A DNA stretch of 64,000 nt from Pedobacter glucosidilyticus DSM 23534 (GTDB lineage Bacteria; Bacteroidota; Bacteroidia; Sphingobacteriales; Sphingobacteriaceae). How positions within the stretch are numbered: position 1 is the stretch's first letter; each line of letters opens with the position of its first letter. The translations under genes were made by a program, and so were the position numbers. Positions 44,576 through 53,284 of the stretch are shown in pieces. The stretch lies in assembly GCF_000425145.1 (NCBI RefSeq), contig NZ_AULF01000016.1, positions 42,753 to 106,752 of the forward strand, in the 5' to 3' direction. Below the pieces are notes generated by a model. That model worked only from the letters and a program-made list of their open reading frames with translations. It was not told the DNA's origin and did no database searches.

Positions 44576-47500
44576 ATGAATAAACTATATACCACTATCT
44601 TACTTATACTGCTGCTCATAGGCAGTACCAAAACAACTTCAGCTCAAGGAAATAACTTTATTGTTATATCCGGAACTGTGCTAGGGCAGGATGATAAATT
44701 ACCTCTTCCGGGCGTAACTGTAACTATAAAAAATACTGTCTCTGGAACATCTACCAATTCTGCCGGTCAGTTTGAACTAAGAACTAGAGCTAAATTTCCT
44801 TTTACCTTAGTTATTTCTAGTGTTGGTTTTCAAACTCAGGAATTTCTTATAGAAAATGCAGATTCTAAGCTTAATATAGAGCTTGTTACCCAAACTCAAC
44901 TGGGTAAAGAGGTTGTCGTAACTGCATCTAGGGTAGAGGAGAGTATCTTAAAATCTCCGGTTGCTATTGAGAAATTAGATATCAGAGCCATAAGAGAATC
45001 TCCGGCTCCAAGTTTTTATGATGCTTTAGAAAATGTTAAAGGTGTGCAAATGACCACCTCAAGCATCACTTTTAAAGTTCCAAACACCAGGGGATTTAAT
45101 ATACCTAATAACTTTCGTTTTGTACAATTGGTAGACGGTGTTGATATGCAAGCAGGTACCTTAGGTGTACCGCTCGGTAATGCTATCGGGCCAACCGAAT
45201 TAGATATTGCCAGTGTTGAGATTACTCCGGGTGCGGCTTCTGCCCTTTATGGGATGAATGCTATCAATGGTATGGCCAACTTAATAACTAAAAGTCCTTT
45301 TCTATATCAAGGGTTAAGTGTTTACCAAAAAAGTGGTATAAACCATTTGGGAGGCACAGGAAGAGAGCTTAGCAATTTATCTGAAACAGCTATCCGTTAT
45401 GCTAAAGCATTCAATAATAAGTTCGCTTTTAAAGTTAACTTAAGTTATATGAGAGGTACAGATTGGGTTTCTGATACGCGTACCAACCAAAATCCAAATA
45501 ATTTAAATACGGCAAATCCTTCTTTTCCAGAGCTTAACGCTGATGCGGATAACCCAGCTTATGACGCATGGAATAAATATGGTGATGATAATGGTAGCAA
45601 TGCTGTAACACTTACTGGATTAAGCATTCCAGGTAGAACAGGAAGTCAAAGTATCATCGTAAGAAGAACAGGTTATTTTGAAAAAGATGTGGTACAACCT
45701 ACAGTAGATAACCTAAAATTTGATGCTGCTTTACATTACAGATTTGGCGATAATGCCGAGCTTTCTTATGGTTACCGTTTTGGTAAACTAGATGGTTTAT
45801 TTCAGCGTGGTAACAAAATCCAAATGGATAATGTAAATGTACAAAACCACAAATTAGAGCTTAAGGGGTCTAATTATTTTATTAAATCTTACTTATCTGT
45901 AGAAAACACAGGCGATTCTTATAATATTAAACCTTTGGTTGATAATTTGGATATCACCAGTGGCGGAACAAATAGTGTTTGGGGAGCAAAATATAGAACA
46001 GCTCTACAAAATGCCTTAAACAATGGTACACCATTAGCAGAAGCTTTACGTATAGGCAGGGCCGCAGCAGATGCTGGAAGAGTAGAGCCGGGTACCCCAC
46101 AATTTAACGCTTTAAAAAGCCAGATTATTAAAATCAACAATTGGGATCATGGCGCTGTTATCCCGGGTGCACCAGCAACCGGAGGGGCGTTTTTAACACA
46201 GAGAAGTCGTACTTACCATACCGATGCACAGTGGGATTTATCAGAAAAAGTTAAAATATTTGATTTGTTGATAGGTGCCGATGCTCGTGTTTATGAGGTT
46301 ATCCCTGATGGTAATAACTTCGTAGACTTCTCTAGACCAATAGCAGAAAGAACTACTCCTTTAGCTGATGGGAGCTTCGGAAACAATGTTTATTACAAGA
46401 AATTTGGTTCATTTGCGCAAGTAACAAAAACCTTTTTTGATGAAAAATTGAAGTTATTTGGTTCGGTAAGGTTAGACTACAATCCAGAGTTTGACCCTAA
46501 ATTAAACCCGCGTATAGCTGCTGTTTATACCTTAGCACAAAAGCATAATTTTAGAGCGTCTTTCCAAAATGGATACCGTTTCCCTGCCTTGTTTGAGGCT
46601 ATTTCTTATGTAAATAATGGTAATATCAGAAGGGTAGGAGGTTTATCTTACATCAATAATGGTTTAAATTATTTAGATAATTCTTACACTTTAGCCTCTA
46701 TAAATGCATTTAATGCGGCAGTAAACAGAAGTGTAGCAGGTGGGGCTACTACCAATGCAGCAGCATTGCAAAATAGAGATCTTTTAGAGGTTACCAATTT
46801 AGGTGAAACTCGCCCAGAGCGTATTAACTCTTTTGAGGTAGGTTATAAAAGTGTTTTACTAGAAAATAAATTAGTTGTTGATATTGATGCCTACATCAAT
46901 GAGTACGAAGGTTTCTTGGGTCAGGTTGAGGTGGCTGTGCCTTACAGAGCAGGTTCTAATTTAACACAGCAAGTAACTGTTGGTACAGATGAAGCTGTTT
47001 TAGCTGTTGTTCAAGCTAATAGAAACAATCAGCAAGTGCGTTACAGGGTATATACCAATGCAAAAAACCAGTACACAAACTATGGTTCTTCATTAGGCTT
47101 AACCTACAATTTCTATCAGAAGTTTACCATAGCAGGTAATGTTAACTATAATGATATTACTGAAAATAAAAACAGAGATGTATTTGTAACTGGTTTTAAT
47201 ACACCTAATTGGGCTACAAATTTATCTTTCGGAAACAGAGAGATTGTTAAAAACTTAGGATTTAATATTGGTTGGAGATGGCAAGAATCTTTCTTGTGGG
47301 AAAGTCCGCTTGTAAATGGTACTGTACCAGCATTCCACTCTTTTGATGCGCAGGTTACTTATAAAGTTCCTCAGGCAAAAGCCAATATAAAATTAGGAGG
47401 CACTAATATATTTAATAGAAATTATGTGCAGTATGCAGGCGGACCAACTTTAGGAGGTTTGTATTATTTGGCACTTACATTTGATGGGCTTTTAAACTAG
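44576..47500 (+). CDS. TonB-dependent receptor (no SusD partner)
   Basis: A 974-residue outer-membrane receptor. Signal peptide to about residue 23 (TTILLILLLIGSTKTTSAQ), CarboxypepD_reg-like domain (ISGTVLGQDDKLPLPGVTV), a plug with EVVVTASRVEESILKSPVA and FVQLVDGVDMQAG, SVEITPGAASALYGMNAING, and a barrel ending AGGPTLGGLYYLALTFDGLLN. It differs from SusC proteins and has no SusD neighbour. Upstream is a Cys-codon leader ORF and the shared operator. A terminator separates it from the TauE/SafE gene. The ligand is unknown; a sulfur compound is an inference from context. Confidence 0.9.
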   Translation: MNKLYTTILLILLLIGSTKTTSAQGNNFIVISGTVLGQDDKLPLPGVTVTIKNTVSGTSTNSAGQFELRTRAKFPFTLVISSVGFQTQEFLIENADSKLNIELVTQTQLGKEVVVTASRVEESILKSPVAIEKLDIRAIRESPAPSFYDALENVKGVQMTTSSITFKVPNTRGFNIPNNFRFVQLVDGVDMQAGTLGVPLGNAIGPTELDIASVEITPGAASALYGMNAINGMANLITKSPFLYQGLSVYQKSGINHLGGTGRELSNLSETAIRYAKAFNNKFAFKVNLSYMRGTDWVSDTRTNQNPNNLNTANPSFPELNADADNPAYDAWNKYGDDNGSNAVTLTGLSIPGRTGSQSIIVRRTGYFEKDVVQPTVDNLKFDAALHYRFGDNAELSYGYRFGKLDGLFQRGNKIQMDNVNVQNHKLELKGSNYFIKSYLSVENTGDSYNIKPLVDNLDITSGGTNSVWGAKYRTALQNALNNGTPLAEALRIGRAAADAGRVEPGTPQFNALKSQIIKINNWDHGAVIPGAPATGGAFLTQRSRTYHTDAQWDLSEKVKIFDLLIGADARVYEVIPDGNNFVDFSRPIAERTTPLADGSFGNNVYYKKFGSFAQVTKTFFDEKLKLFGSVRLDYNPEFDPKLNPRIAAVYTLAQKHNFRASFQNGYRFPALFEAISYVNNGNIRRVGGLSYINNGLNYLDNSYTLASINAFNAAVNRSVAGGATTNAAALQNRDLLEVTNLGETRPERINSFEVGYKSVLLENKLVVDIDAYINEYEGFLGQVEVAVPYRAGSNLTQQVTVGTDEAVLAVVQANRNNQQVRYRVYTNAKNQYTNYGSSLGLTYNFYQKFTIAGNVNYNDITENKNRDVFVTGFNTPNWATNLSFGNREIVKNLGFNIGWRWQESFLWESPLVNGTVPAFHSFDAQVTYKVPQAKANIKLGGTNIFNRNYVQYAGGPTLGGLYYLALTFDGLLN

Positions 47501-47521
47501 AATATTATTAACACGCTGGTG

Positions 47522-47564
47522 AATCTGGTTTCTGTTTTTGAATAAAAACAGGGCCAGATTTTTT
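47522..47564 (+). terminator. Strong terminator between receptor and TauE/SafE gene
   Basis: Nested stem AATCTGG / CCAGATT and CTGTTTTT / AAAAACAG, followed by six T residues. It ends only 18 bp before the TauE/SafE start codon, so that gene may depend on read-through. Confidence 0.83.
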
Positions 47565-47582
47565 CCATTTATACAATTCAGA

Positions 47583-48512
47583 ATGACAGATCAAAAAACA
47601 ACGCAAACAAAAACAAACTTACCTAAGGCAGAAGAACGAAAATGGAAGAACATTGCTACACTTAGCTTAGGTCTATTAGCTTTAGTTATAATAGGGGTAA
47701 GTGTAGTAGAATATTTTACTTTTAACGAGGTTAAAGACTATATAGTTAAGCAGGTAGATAAACAATTTTTGTTTATGGTAGCTGTTGGTTTTTTTGCTCA
47801 GATGGTAGACGGTGCATTAGGAATGGGTTATGGTGTAATTTCTACAACTTTATTACTATCTGGGGGATTAAACCCGGCTGTTATTTCTGGAAGTATACAT
47901 ACGGCAGAGATGTTTTCAAGTGGCGCATCAGGTTTTAGCCATTACAGGTTTGGTAATGTAAATATGAAGCTGTTTAAAACACTTTTAATTCCGGGTGTTA
48001 TTGGTGCAATAGTAGGTGCTTTATTATTAACAACTCTGGGCGAAGAGAATTCTAAATGGGTACGTCCGGTACTTTCTGTTTATACCTTTATTTTAGGAGT
48101 TAGAATTTTAACTAATGCCTTCAAAACAGATATCAAACCTAAAAAAGTAAGAAGAGCAGGATGGTTAGCGGGTACAGGTGGCTTTTTAGATTCTTTTGGT
48201 GGCGGTGGCTGGGGGCCTTTAGTTACCAGTACCTTAATATCAAAAGGAAGAAGTCCAAAATATGTTATTGGTTCTGTTAGTTTAACCGAATTTTTTGTTA
48301 CTATGGCCAGTGCGGTAACTTTCTTTATCATGTTGGGTACAAGCCATATAGAAACCATTATAGGTTTAATTTTAGGAGGGTTATTAGCTGCACCTATAGC
48401 AGCCAGATTGGTAGGAAAACTCCCTGTAAAGAAGATGTTTATTGGCGTAGGTTTAATTGTATTAATTTCTAGTATTCGGATTATATGGAATTCTATAGAT
48501 AAGTTGTTGTAG
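47583..48512 (+). CDS. TauE/SafE (TSUP) family anion transporter
   Basis: A 309-residue inner-membrane protein of the TSUP family, whose members move sulfite, sulfoacetate, taurine or related sulfur anions. A cytoplasmic N-terminus (~25 residues) precedes the first helix (IATLSLGLLALVIIGVSVVEY). The family pattern follows: GFFAQMVDGALGMGYGVIS and, in the second half, GGFLDSFGGGGWGPLVTS. ATG at 47583 is chosen, since the in-frame TTG at 47538 lies inside the terminator. It is the last plus-strand gene of the region. Confidence 0.88.
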   Translation: MTDQKTTQTKTNLPKAEERKWKNIATLSLGLLALVIIGVSVVEYFTFNEVKDYIVKQVDKQFLFMVAVGFFAQMVDGALGMGYGVISTTLLLSGGLNPAVISGSIHTAEMFSSGASGFSHYRFGNVNMKLFKTLLIPGVIGAIVGALLLTTLGEENSKWVRPVLSVYTFILGVRILTNAFKTDIKPKKVRRAGWLAGTGGFLDSFGGGGWGPLVTSTLISKGRSPKYVIGSVSLTEFFVTMASAVTFFIMLGTSHIETIIGLILGGLLAAPIAARLVGKLPVKKMFIGVGLIVLISSIRIIWNSIDKLL

Positions 48513-48529
48513 GTAGAAGTTTAATCACA

Positions 48530-48564
48530 AAAAAGCCCGAAATTTCATCAATTTCGGGCTTTTT
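48530..48564. terminator. Bidirectional terminator
   Basis: Perfect 14-bp stem AAAAAGCCCGAAAT / ATTTCGGGCTTTTT with a 7-nt loop, between the TauE/SafE gene and the convergent fucosidase gene. Confidence 0.9.
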
Positions 48565-48568
48565 AAAC

Positions 48569-50113
48569 TTAGTTTTTAAACCGTATTTTGTAAGTGGTAA
48601 CCTGCCAGTTTGGAAGTTTTGTTGGTTTCTGGATAATCAACTTATCATTTTCTTGTTTCCAATTTAGCTTTTCTTTGCTTCCCAATAATTCTATAGAAGC
48701 AATGGTTTTATTATTGTATTTGGTGCTTTTGCCTAATGCTTGAATGCTAATCTCATTTTGAGGATTTTTCATGCAGAAAGCATATAATGTTTCGCCTTTT
48801 GTTGTGAAGCGAATATCGGTAGATTCAAAAGAACGCTCATCACTAACACCACCAAACTTACCCTCAGGTTTATTAGAACTGGTTGATGGTCCTTCTCCAT
48901 AAATTTTCCAAGGTCTAGAGCCATAAATTGCTTCTCCGTTTACTGGTGTCCAAGCGGCAATTTCTTCTAAGATGTTTAAAACATCAGGTTCTAAATCTCC
49001 TTCTGGTGTTTGTACTACGTTAATTAATAAGTTTCCGTTCTTACTTACGATATCAACCAACATTTGCAAAATTTCTGTTCCACTACGGTACTTCTGTCCG
49101 GTACGGTAAAACCAATCTCCAATAGATGTATCTGTTTGCCAAGGAAACGGACTGATAGAATCCATCACGCCACGTTCTATATCTTGCACCCAACGTCCTT
49201 CAGATGGTCTTCTCTTACTATTGTAAACGGCTTCTAATTTGCCGTTGTTTTTTGCAATATCTTGATTATAAAAATGAGCTAGCATTTTATGGCCAGTTTC
49301 ACCAAAAGGTAATTCACTATCAGAATATAATAAATCTGGTTGGTAAAGGTCTATCAATTCTTTAACGTTTTTTAACCAATGAGCATGGTTTTTAGGGTCT
49401 GTAGTTAACCATGCCTTTTCATCAGATTTAGCATAATATAAATCTTCATACTGTGGGTCGTTGCCATCATAAGGAACTCCAGCTAAAGGACCAGTTTTAT
49501 CAGCACCCTTATTCGTTTGAAACCAGTTATAACTAGCACCTAAATGTTCTGAAACGCCAAACTTCAAGCCTTCTCTTTTAGCTGCTTGTTGCCATAACCC
49601 AACAACATCTTTTTTAGGGCCTATGTTTACCGAGTTCCATCTATGGATTTTAGAATCCCATAAAAAGAAATTGTCATGATGCACCGCCATACTAACAAAG
49701 TATTTAGCTCCAACTCTTTTAAATAGAGCCATTAATTCATTCGGGTTCCATCTCTCTGCTTTCCATAGAGGAAGTAAATCTTTATAACCAAATTTTGATG
49801 GATGACCGTAGGTTTTTACATGATAAAGGTAAGCAGGATGCGGTTTACCAGTATATTCATTCTTTTTTCTGTCATAATAATCACTTTGATACATATCGCG
49901 GGCGTACCAATCTCCTTGTCTAGGTACAGCTTGCGGCCCCCAATGAGACCAAATGCCAAATTTCGCATCTCTGAACCAGTCGGGATATTGATATTGTTTA
50001 AAAGATTCAAGATTGGCTTCAAATTTTTGCGCTTTTAAATCGCTAGCGAACGATACAAAGAAGAGCAGCAAAGCTAGCACTCCTGTAATTTTACAGTTTA
50101 ATCTGGTCATCAT
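48569..50113 (-). CDS. Alpha-L-fucosidase, GH29
   Basis: Secreted glycoside hydrolase releasing alpha-linked L-fucose. Signal peptide (ITGVLALLLFFVSFASDLKAQ), then the GH29 barrel: PDWFRDAKFGIWSHWGPQAVP, MAVHHDNFFLWDSK, FGVSEHLGASYNW. The nucleophile Asp is likely the one in DLLYSDSELPFGETG, the place of the family's WND motif. A C-terminal beta-sandwich follows. 514 residues. It stands alone, without a SusC/SusD partner on its strand or any sulfatase nearby. Confidence 0.9.
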   Translation of the reverse strand: MMTRLNCKITGVLALLLFFVSFASDLKAQKFEANLESFKQYQYPDWFRDAKFGIWSHWGPQAVPRQGDWYARDMYQSDYYDRKKNEYTGKPHPAYLYHVKTYGHPSKFGYKDLLPLWKAERWNPNELMALFKRVGAKYFVSMAVHHDNFFLWDSKIHRWNSVNIGPKKDVVGLWQQAAKREGLKFGVSEHLGASYNWFQTNKGADKTGPLAGVPYDGNDPQYEDLYYAKSDEKAWLTTDPKNHAHWLKNVKELIDLYQPDLLYSDSELPFGETGHKMLAHFYNQDIAKNNGKLEAVYNSKRRPSEGRWVQDIERGVMDSISPFPWQTDTSIGDWFYRTGQKYRSGTEILQMLVDIVSKNGNLLINVVQTPEGDLEPDVLNILEEIAAWTPVNGEAIYGSRPWKIYGEGPSTSSNKPEGKFGGVSDERSFESTDIRFTTKGETLYAFCMKNPQNEISIQALGKSTKYNNKTIASIELLGSKEKLNWKQENDKLIIQKPTKLPNWQVTTYKIRFKN

Positions 50114-50570
50114 AACTTATATATTATCTTTTTAAAATTGGTTTTTAGGAATTTTAAATGTAGCTATTTTTTTTAAAATCTACGAAAAAATAAATTTTGT
50201 AAAGTGTTGTAAATGAATATTTAATAAAAACGGAAATCGATTTTTTATTTTAATACTTTATAGCGTAAATTAATAACCTGCCAAAAATGTGTTTTAAGAA
50301 TATGGTTGAGTAATTTATAGCTTAACCATATCAAAGATTATAAAGTATGGTCGAGGCTTCGATAGAGGATACAGAAAACATTATGTAATTTGAAAATTAT
50401 AAAAACCAAGAATTCATAATGATTAAGGAAAATAAGTATAACAGTTTTAAAGTGTAAATCACCATACTATTGATGATAAACATTAATTTTTAACTTTCTC
50501 GTCTCATATAGCGCAAAAAAAAAGAGGGCAATAAAATTACCCTCTTCCAAAATCTTATCTTAAATATAAT
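50114..50570. other. 457-bp gap with a hairpin and terminator, no gene
   Basis: AT-rich spacer between two minus-strand genes. It contains an 11-bp hairpin (ATATGGTTGAG 50300-50310 with CTTAACCATAT 50321-50331, one G-U pair) and the aminotransferase terminator. No ORF above a dozen codons looks credible. The part next to the fucosidase start should hold its promoter, but I see no consensus match. Confidence 0.6.
50514..50548 (-). terminator. Terminator after aminotransferase gene
   Basis: On the minus strand, AGAGGGTAAT pairs with ATTGCCCTCT (one mismatch), followed by a run of eight T residues counting the stem end. Confidence 0.8.
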
Positions 50571-51767
50571 TTACTTCAATTTTGCTAAAGCAGCTGTAAT
50601 TTTGCTACAAGCTTCTTTTAGTTCTTCTTCAGATGCTGCGTAAGAAATACGGATACAATCTGGATTACCAAAAGCCTCGCCTGTTACGGTTGATACATGT
50701 GCTTCGTTTAAAATGTAAATACAAAGGTCGTCTGCATTGCTAATCACATCACCTTCTGCTGTTTTCTTGCCAAAGAAAGAAGAAACATCAGGGAAGAAAT
50801 AGAAAGCGCCTTCTGGTAAATTTACTTTTACACCCGGGATTTGAGAAAGTAAACCATAAACTAAATCGCGTCTTGTTAAGAAAGCATCACGCATTTGGTG
50901 TACAGTTTCTAAGCCGCCTAATAAAGCTGCTAAACCTGCTTTCTGGGTGATTGAGCAGGTTCCGGAAGTAGTTTGACCTTGTAATTTGTCTGTAGCAGCA
51001 GCAATTTCTTTACTTGCAGCTAAGTAACCCAATCTCCAGCCCGTCATGGCGAAACCTTTAGAGAAACCGTTTACAACAATTACTCTTTCTTTTACAGAAG
51101 GGAATTCTGCTATAGAAGCGTGGCCACCAACAAAGTTAATATGCTCATAAATTTCGTCAGAAAGGATATAAACCTGAGGGTGTTTTTCAAAAACTTTAAC
51201 TAAACCTGCTAACTCTTCTTTGCTGTAAACACTACCCGTAGGGTTACAAGGCGAAGAGAACATGAATAATTTTGTTTTTGGAGTAATAGCTGCTTCTAAT
51301 TGTTCTGGCGTAATTTTATAGTTGTTTTCTACCGTAGCATTAATGAAAACCGATTCGCCTTCGGCTAATTTCACCATTTCAGAGTAGCTTACCCAGTATG
51401 GAGTAGGAATAATTACCTCTTCGCCTGGGTTAATTAAGCATAATAATGCATTAGCCAAAGCTTGTTTAGCACCTGTAGAAACTACAATTTGTTCTGGTGC
51501 AAAATCTAGGTTATTTTCTCTTTTTAATTTGTCTGAAATAGCTTTTCTTAAATCAGGATAACCTGAAACAGGAGAGTAATACGTAAAGTTTTTTTCCATC
51601 GCATCTACTGCAGCATCTTTAATATACTGTGGTGTATGGAAATCTGGCTCACCAAAACTTAAGTTAATAACCTTAACGCCTTTGGCAGCAAGTTCGCGGC
51701 CTAATTTGGCCATTTTAATAGTCTGTGACTCTGTTAAATTCTGAATTCTGGTTGATAAAATTGTCAT
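50571..51767 (-). CDS. PLP-dependent class I aminotransferase (aspartate aminotransferase-like)
   Basis: A 398-residue fold-type I aminotransferase, probably aspartate or a prephenate-type acceptor (AspB subgroup Ib). The PLP lysine is in NGFSKGFAMTGWRLGY. Other contacts: STGAKQALANAL, SSPCNPTGSVYSKEEL, ILSDEIYEHI and RISYAASEEEL (Arg binding the alpha-carboxylate). N-terminus IQNLTESQTIKMAKLGREL is usual. Single gene, divergent from the CDF transporter gene. Confidence 0.93.
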   Translation of the reverse strand: MTILSTRIQNLTESQTIKMAKLGRELAAKGVKVINLSFGEPDFHTPQYIKDAAVDAMEKNFTYYSPVSGYPDLRKAISDKLKRENNLDFAPEQIVVSTGAKQALANALLCLINPGEEVIIPTPYWVSYSEMVKLAEGESVFINATVENNYKITPEQLEAAITPKTKLFMFSSPCNPTGSVYSKEELAGLVKVFEKHPQVYILSDEIYEHINFVGGHASIAEFPSVKERVIVVNGFSKGFAMTGWRLGYLAASKEIAAATDKLQGQTTSGTCSITQKAGLAALLGGLETVHQMRDAFLTRRDLVYGLLSQIPGVKVNLPEGAFYFFPDVSSFFGKKTAEGDVISNADDLCIYILNEAHVSTVTGEAFGNPDCIRISYAASEEELKEACSKITAALAKLK

Positions 51768-51851
51768 GATTTAAGCTTTGGGCGCAAATATAGGAATAGT
51801 TTTTTCTTTAGGGCAATAGCAAATTGTCTAAGTTTGTAAAAAATCATCAAG

Positions 51852-52829
51852 GTGAAGTCAAAAAAGCAACTCATATTTCTATCGCTTGCCATTGGCCTTT
51901 TGTTAATGCTGGTAAAATTCACCGCTTATTTTATCACACAGTCTAATGCCATTTTAACTGATGCCGCAGAAAGCATTGTGAATGTTATCGCAAGTGCATT
52001 TGCTTTTTATAGTATTTACTTATCCTCACAACCAAAAGACCAAAATCACCCTTATGGACATGGTAAGGTCGAGTTTTTTTCTGCTTTTGTAGAAGGTGTT
52101 TTAATCATTATAGCAGGTATCATCATCTTTTTTAAAAGTATTTACAACGCTTTTTATCCTCAAGAAATTAAAGATTTATTTGATGGTTCTTTGTTGATAG
52201 GGCTTACCGGTTTAGTTAACGGGCTTCTTGGTTTTTATTTAGTTAACCGCGGAAAGGTCTTAAACTCTTTAACCTTGCATGCTGATGGTAAACATCTTAT
52301 AACCGATGCTGTTAGCAGCTTTGGGTTGATGATAGGTTTGTTAGTGATGGCTTTTACAGGCTTAAACTGGTTAGATAGCCTTATTTCTATAGGTTTAGCT
52401 TTGTACATCATTTCAAATGGTTATAAATTAATGCGACTTTCTGTAGGTGGTTTAATGGATGAATCTGATGTAAATGTTGTTGAAAATGTGATCAAACAGC
52501 TTTCTAAAAATAGACGAACAGCTTGGATAGATGTTCATAACCTACGCATACAACGCTATGGCGATGCTATACATATAGATTGCCATGTTACTTTACCTTA
52601 TTATTTTGATTTGAATAAGGTACATGCCGAGATTACTGATATCGATAAAATTATTAATGAAAATGTAGCCAACACCGAGCTTTTTATCCATACAGATCCC
52701 TGTGTTTTCCAATGTTGCCATTATTGTAACGTAGCAAATTGCCCGGTAAGACAAGAACCTAAAACCAAAGAAATAGCCTGGGATATTGATAATGTCACCA
52801 AAAACCACAAACATTTTGAAGTAATTTAA
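51852..52829 (+). CDS. Cation diffusion facilitator with Cys-rich tail (GTG start)
   Basis: Divalent metal (Zn, Fe or Mn) efflux pump of 325 residues with six predicted helices. The membrane metal site uses LTDAAES and HLITD (HxxxD). The cytoplasmic domain carries HNLRIQRYGDAIHIDCHVTLP and LFIHTDP. An unusual tail follows, VFQCCHYCNVANCPVR, with five cysteines that could bind metal. GTG at 51852 gives MKSKKQLIFLSLAIG; no ATG exists before the first helix. It is 11 bp before the NUDIX gene. Confidence 0.9.
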   Translation: MKSKKQLIFLSLAIGLLLMLVKFTAYFITQSNAILTDAAESIVNVIASAFAFYSIYLSSQPKDQNHPYGHGKVEFFSAFVEGVLIIIAGIIIFFKSIYNAFYPQEIKDLFDGSLLIGLTGLVNGLLGFYLVNRGKVLNSLTLHADGKHLITDAVSSFGLMIGLLVMAFTGLNWLDSLISIGLALYIISNGYKLMRLSVGGLMDESDVNVVENVIKQLSKNRRTAWIDVHNLRIQRYGDAIHIDCHVTLPYYFDLNKVHAEITDIDKIINENVANTELFIHTDPCVFQCCHYCNVANCPVRQEPKTKEIAWDIDNVTKNHKHFEVI

Positions 52830-52840
52830 GTCATACTGAT

Positions 52841-53284
52841 ATGAATAAGTTTAATGTGAGGGTTTATGGTTTGTTAATAAATCAAGAGCAAAAGGTTTTA
52901 ATTACTGATGAACAGCTAGACGACTTTAAATTCACCAAATTCCCAGGTGGCGGTTTAGAAAAAGGAGAAGGTCTTATGGATGCCCTCAAAAGAGAATTTA
53001 TAGAAGAGTGCAATTTAGAAATAGAAGTTCTTGCACATTTTTATACTACTGATTTTTTTGTGCAATCTTTATTTTCTGATGAGCAATTGATAGCTGTTTA
53101 TTATCTAGTTAAACCTAAAAATAACTTTGATATAAATTTAACATCAACAGCTTTTGATTTTGATGAGCAAAATTCTTGTAAACAATGCTTCCGACTGGTA
53201 GATTTGAAAACTTTATCAACCGAAGATTTAACCTTTCCGGTTGATAAATACGTACTCAAATTAATGAAGGAGCATTTTGTATGA
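52841..53284 (+). CDS. NUDIX hydrolase
   Basis: A 147-residue pyrophosphohydrolase. The Nudix box is GGGLEKGEGLMDALKREFIEE followed by C-N-L (Gx5Ex7REUxEExG with Asn for the last Gly). The substrate is unknown. Its stop overlaps the ATG of bioA (ATGA), so it is translationally coupled; a housekeeping role beside biotin synthesis is possible but not shown. Confidence 0.9.
   Translation: MNKFNVRVYGLLINQEQKVLITDEQLDDFKFTKFPGGGLEKGEGLMDALKREFIEECNLEIEVLAHFYTTDFFVQSLFSDEQLIAVYYLVKPKNNFDINLTSTAFDFDEQNSCKQCFRLVDLKTLSTEDLTFPVDKYVLKLMKEHFV

Noticed and set aside
47538..47582. TTG start for the TauE/SafE gene
   Set aside because: This extension lies within the terminator stem, and the residues it adds do not resemble the family.
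48569..50113. Fucosidase as part of a sulfated-fucan utilisation locus with the SusC/SusD genes
   Set aside because: It is on the opposite strand behind a strong bidirectional terminator, 12 kb from susD, and no sulfatase or other glycoside hydrolase is present.
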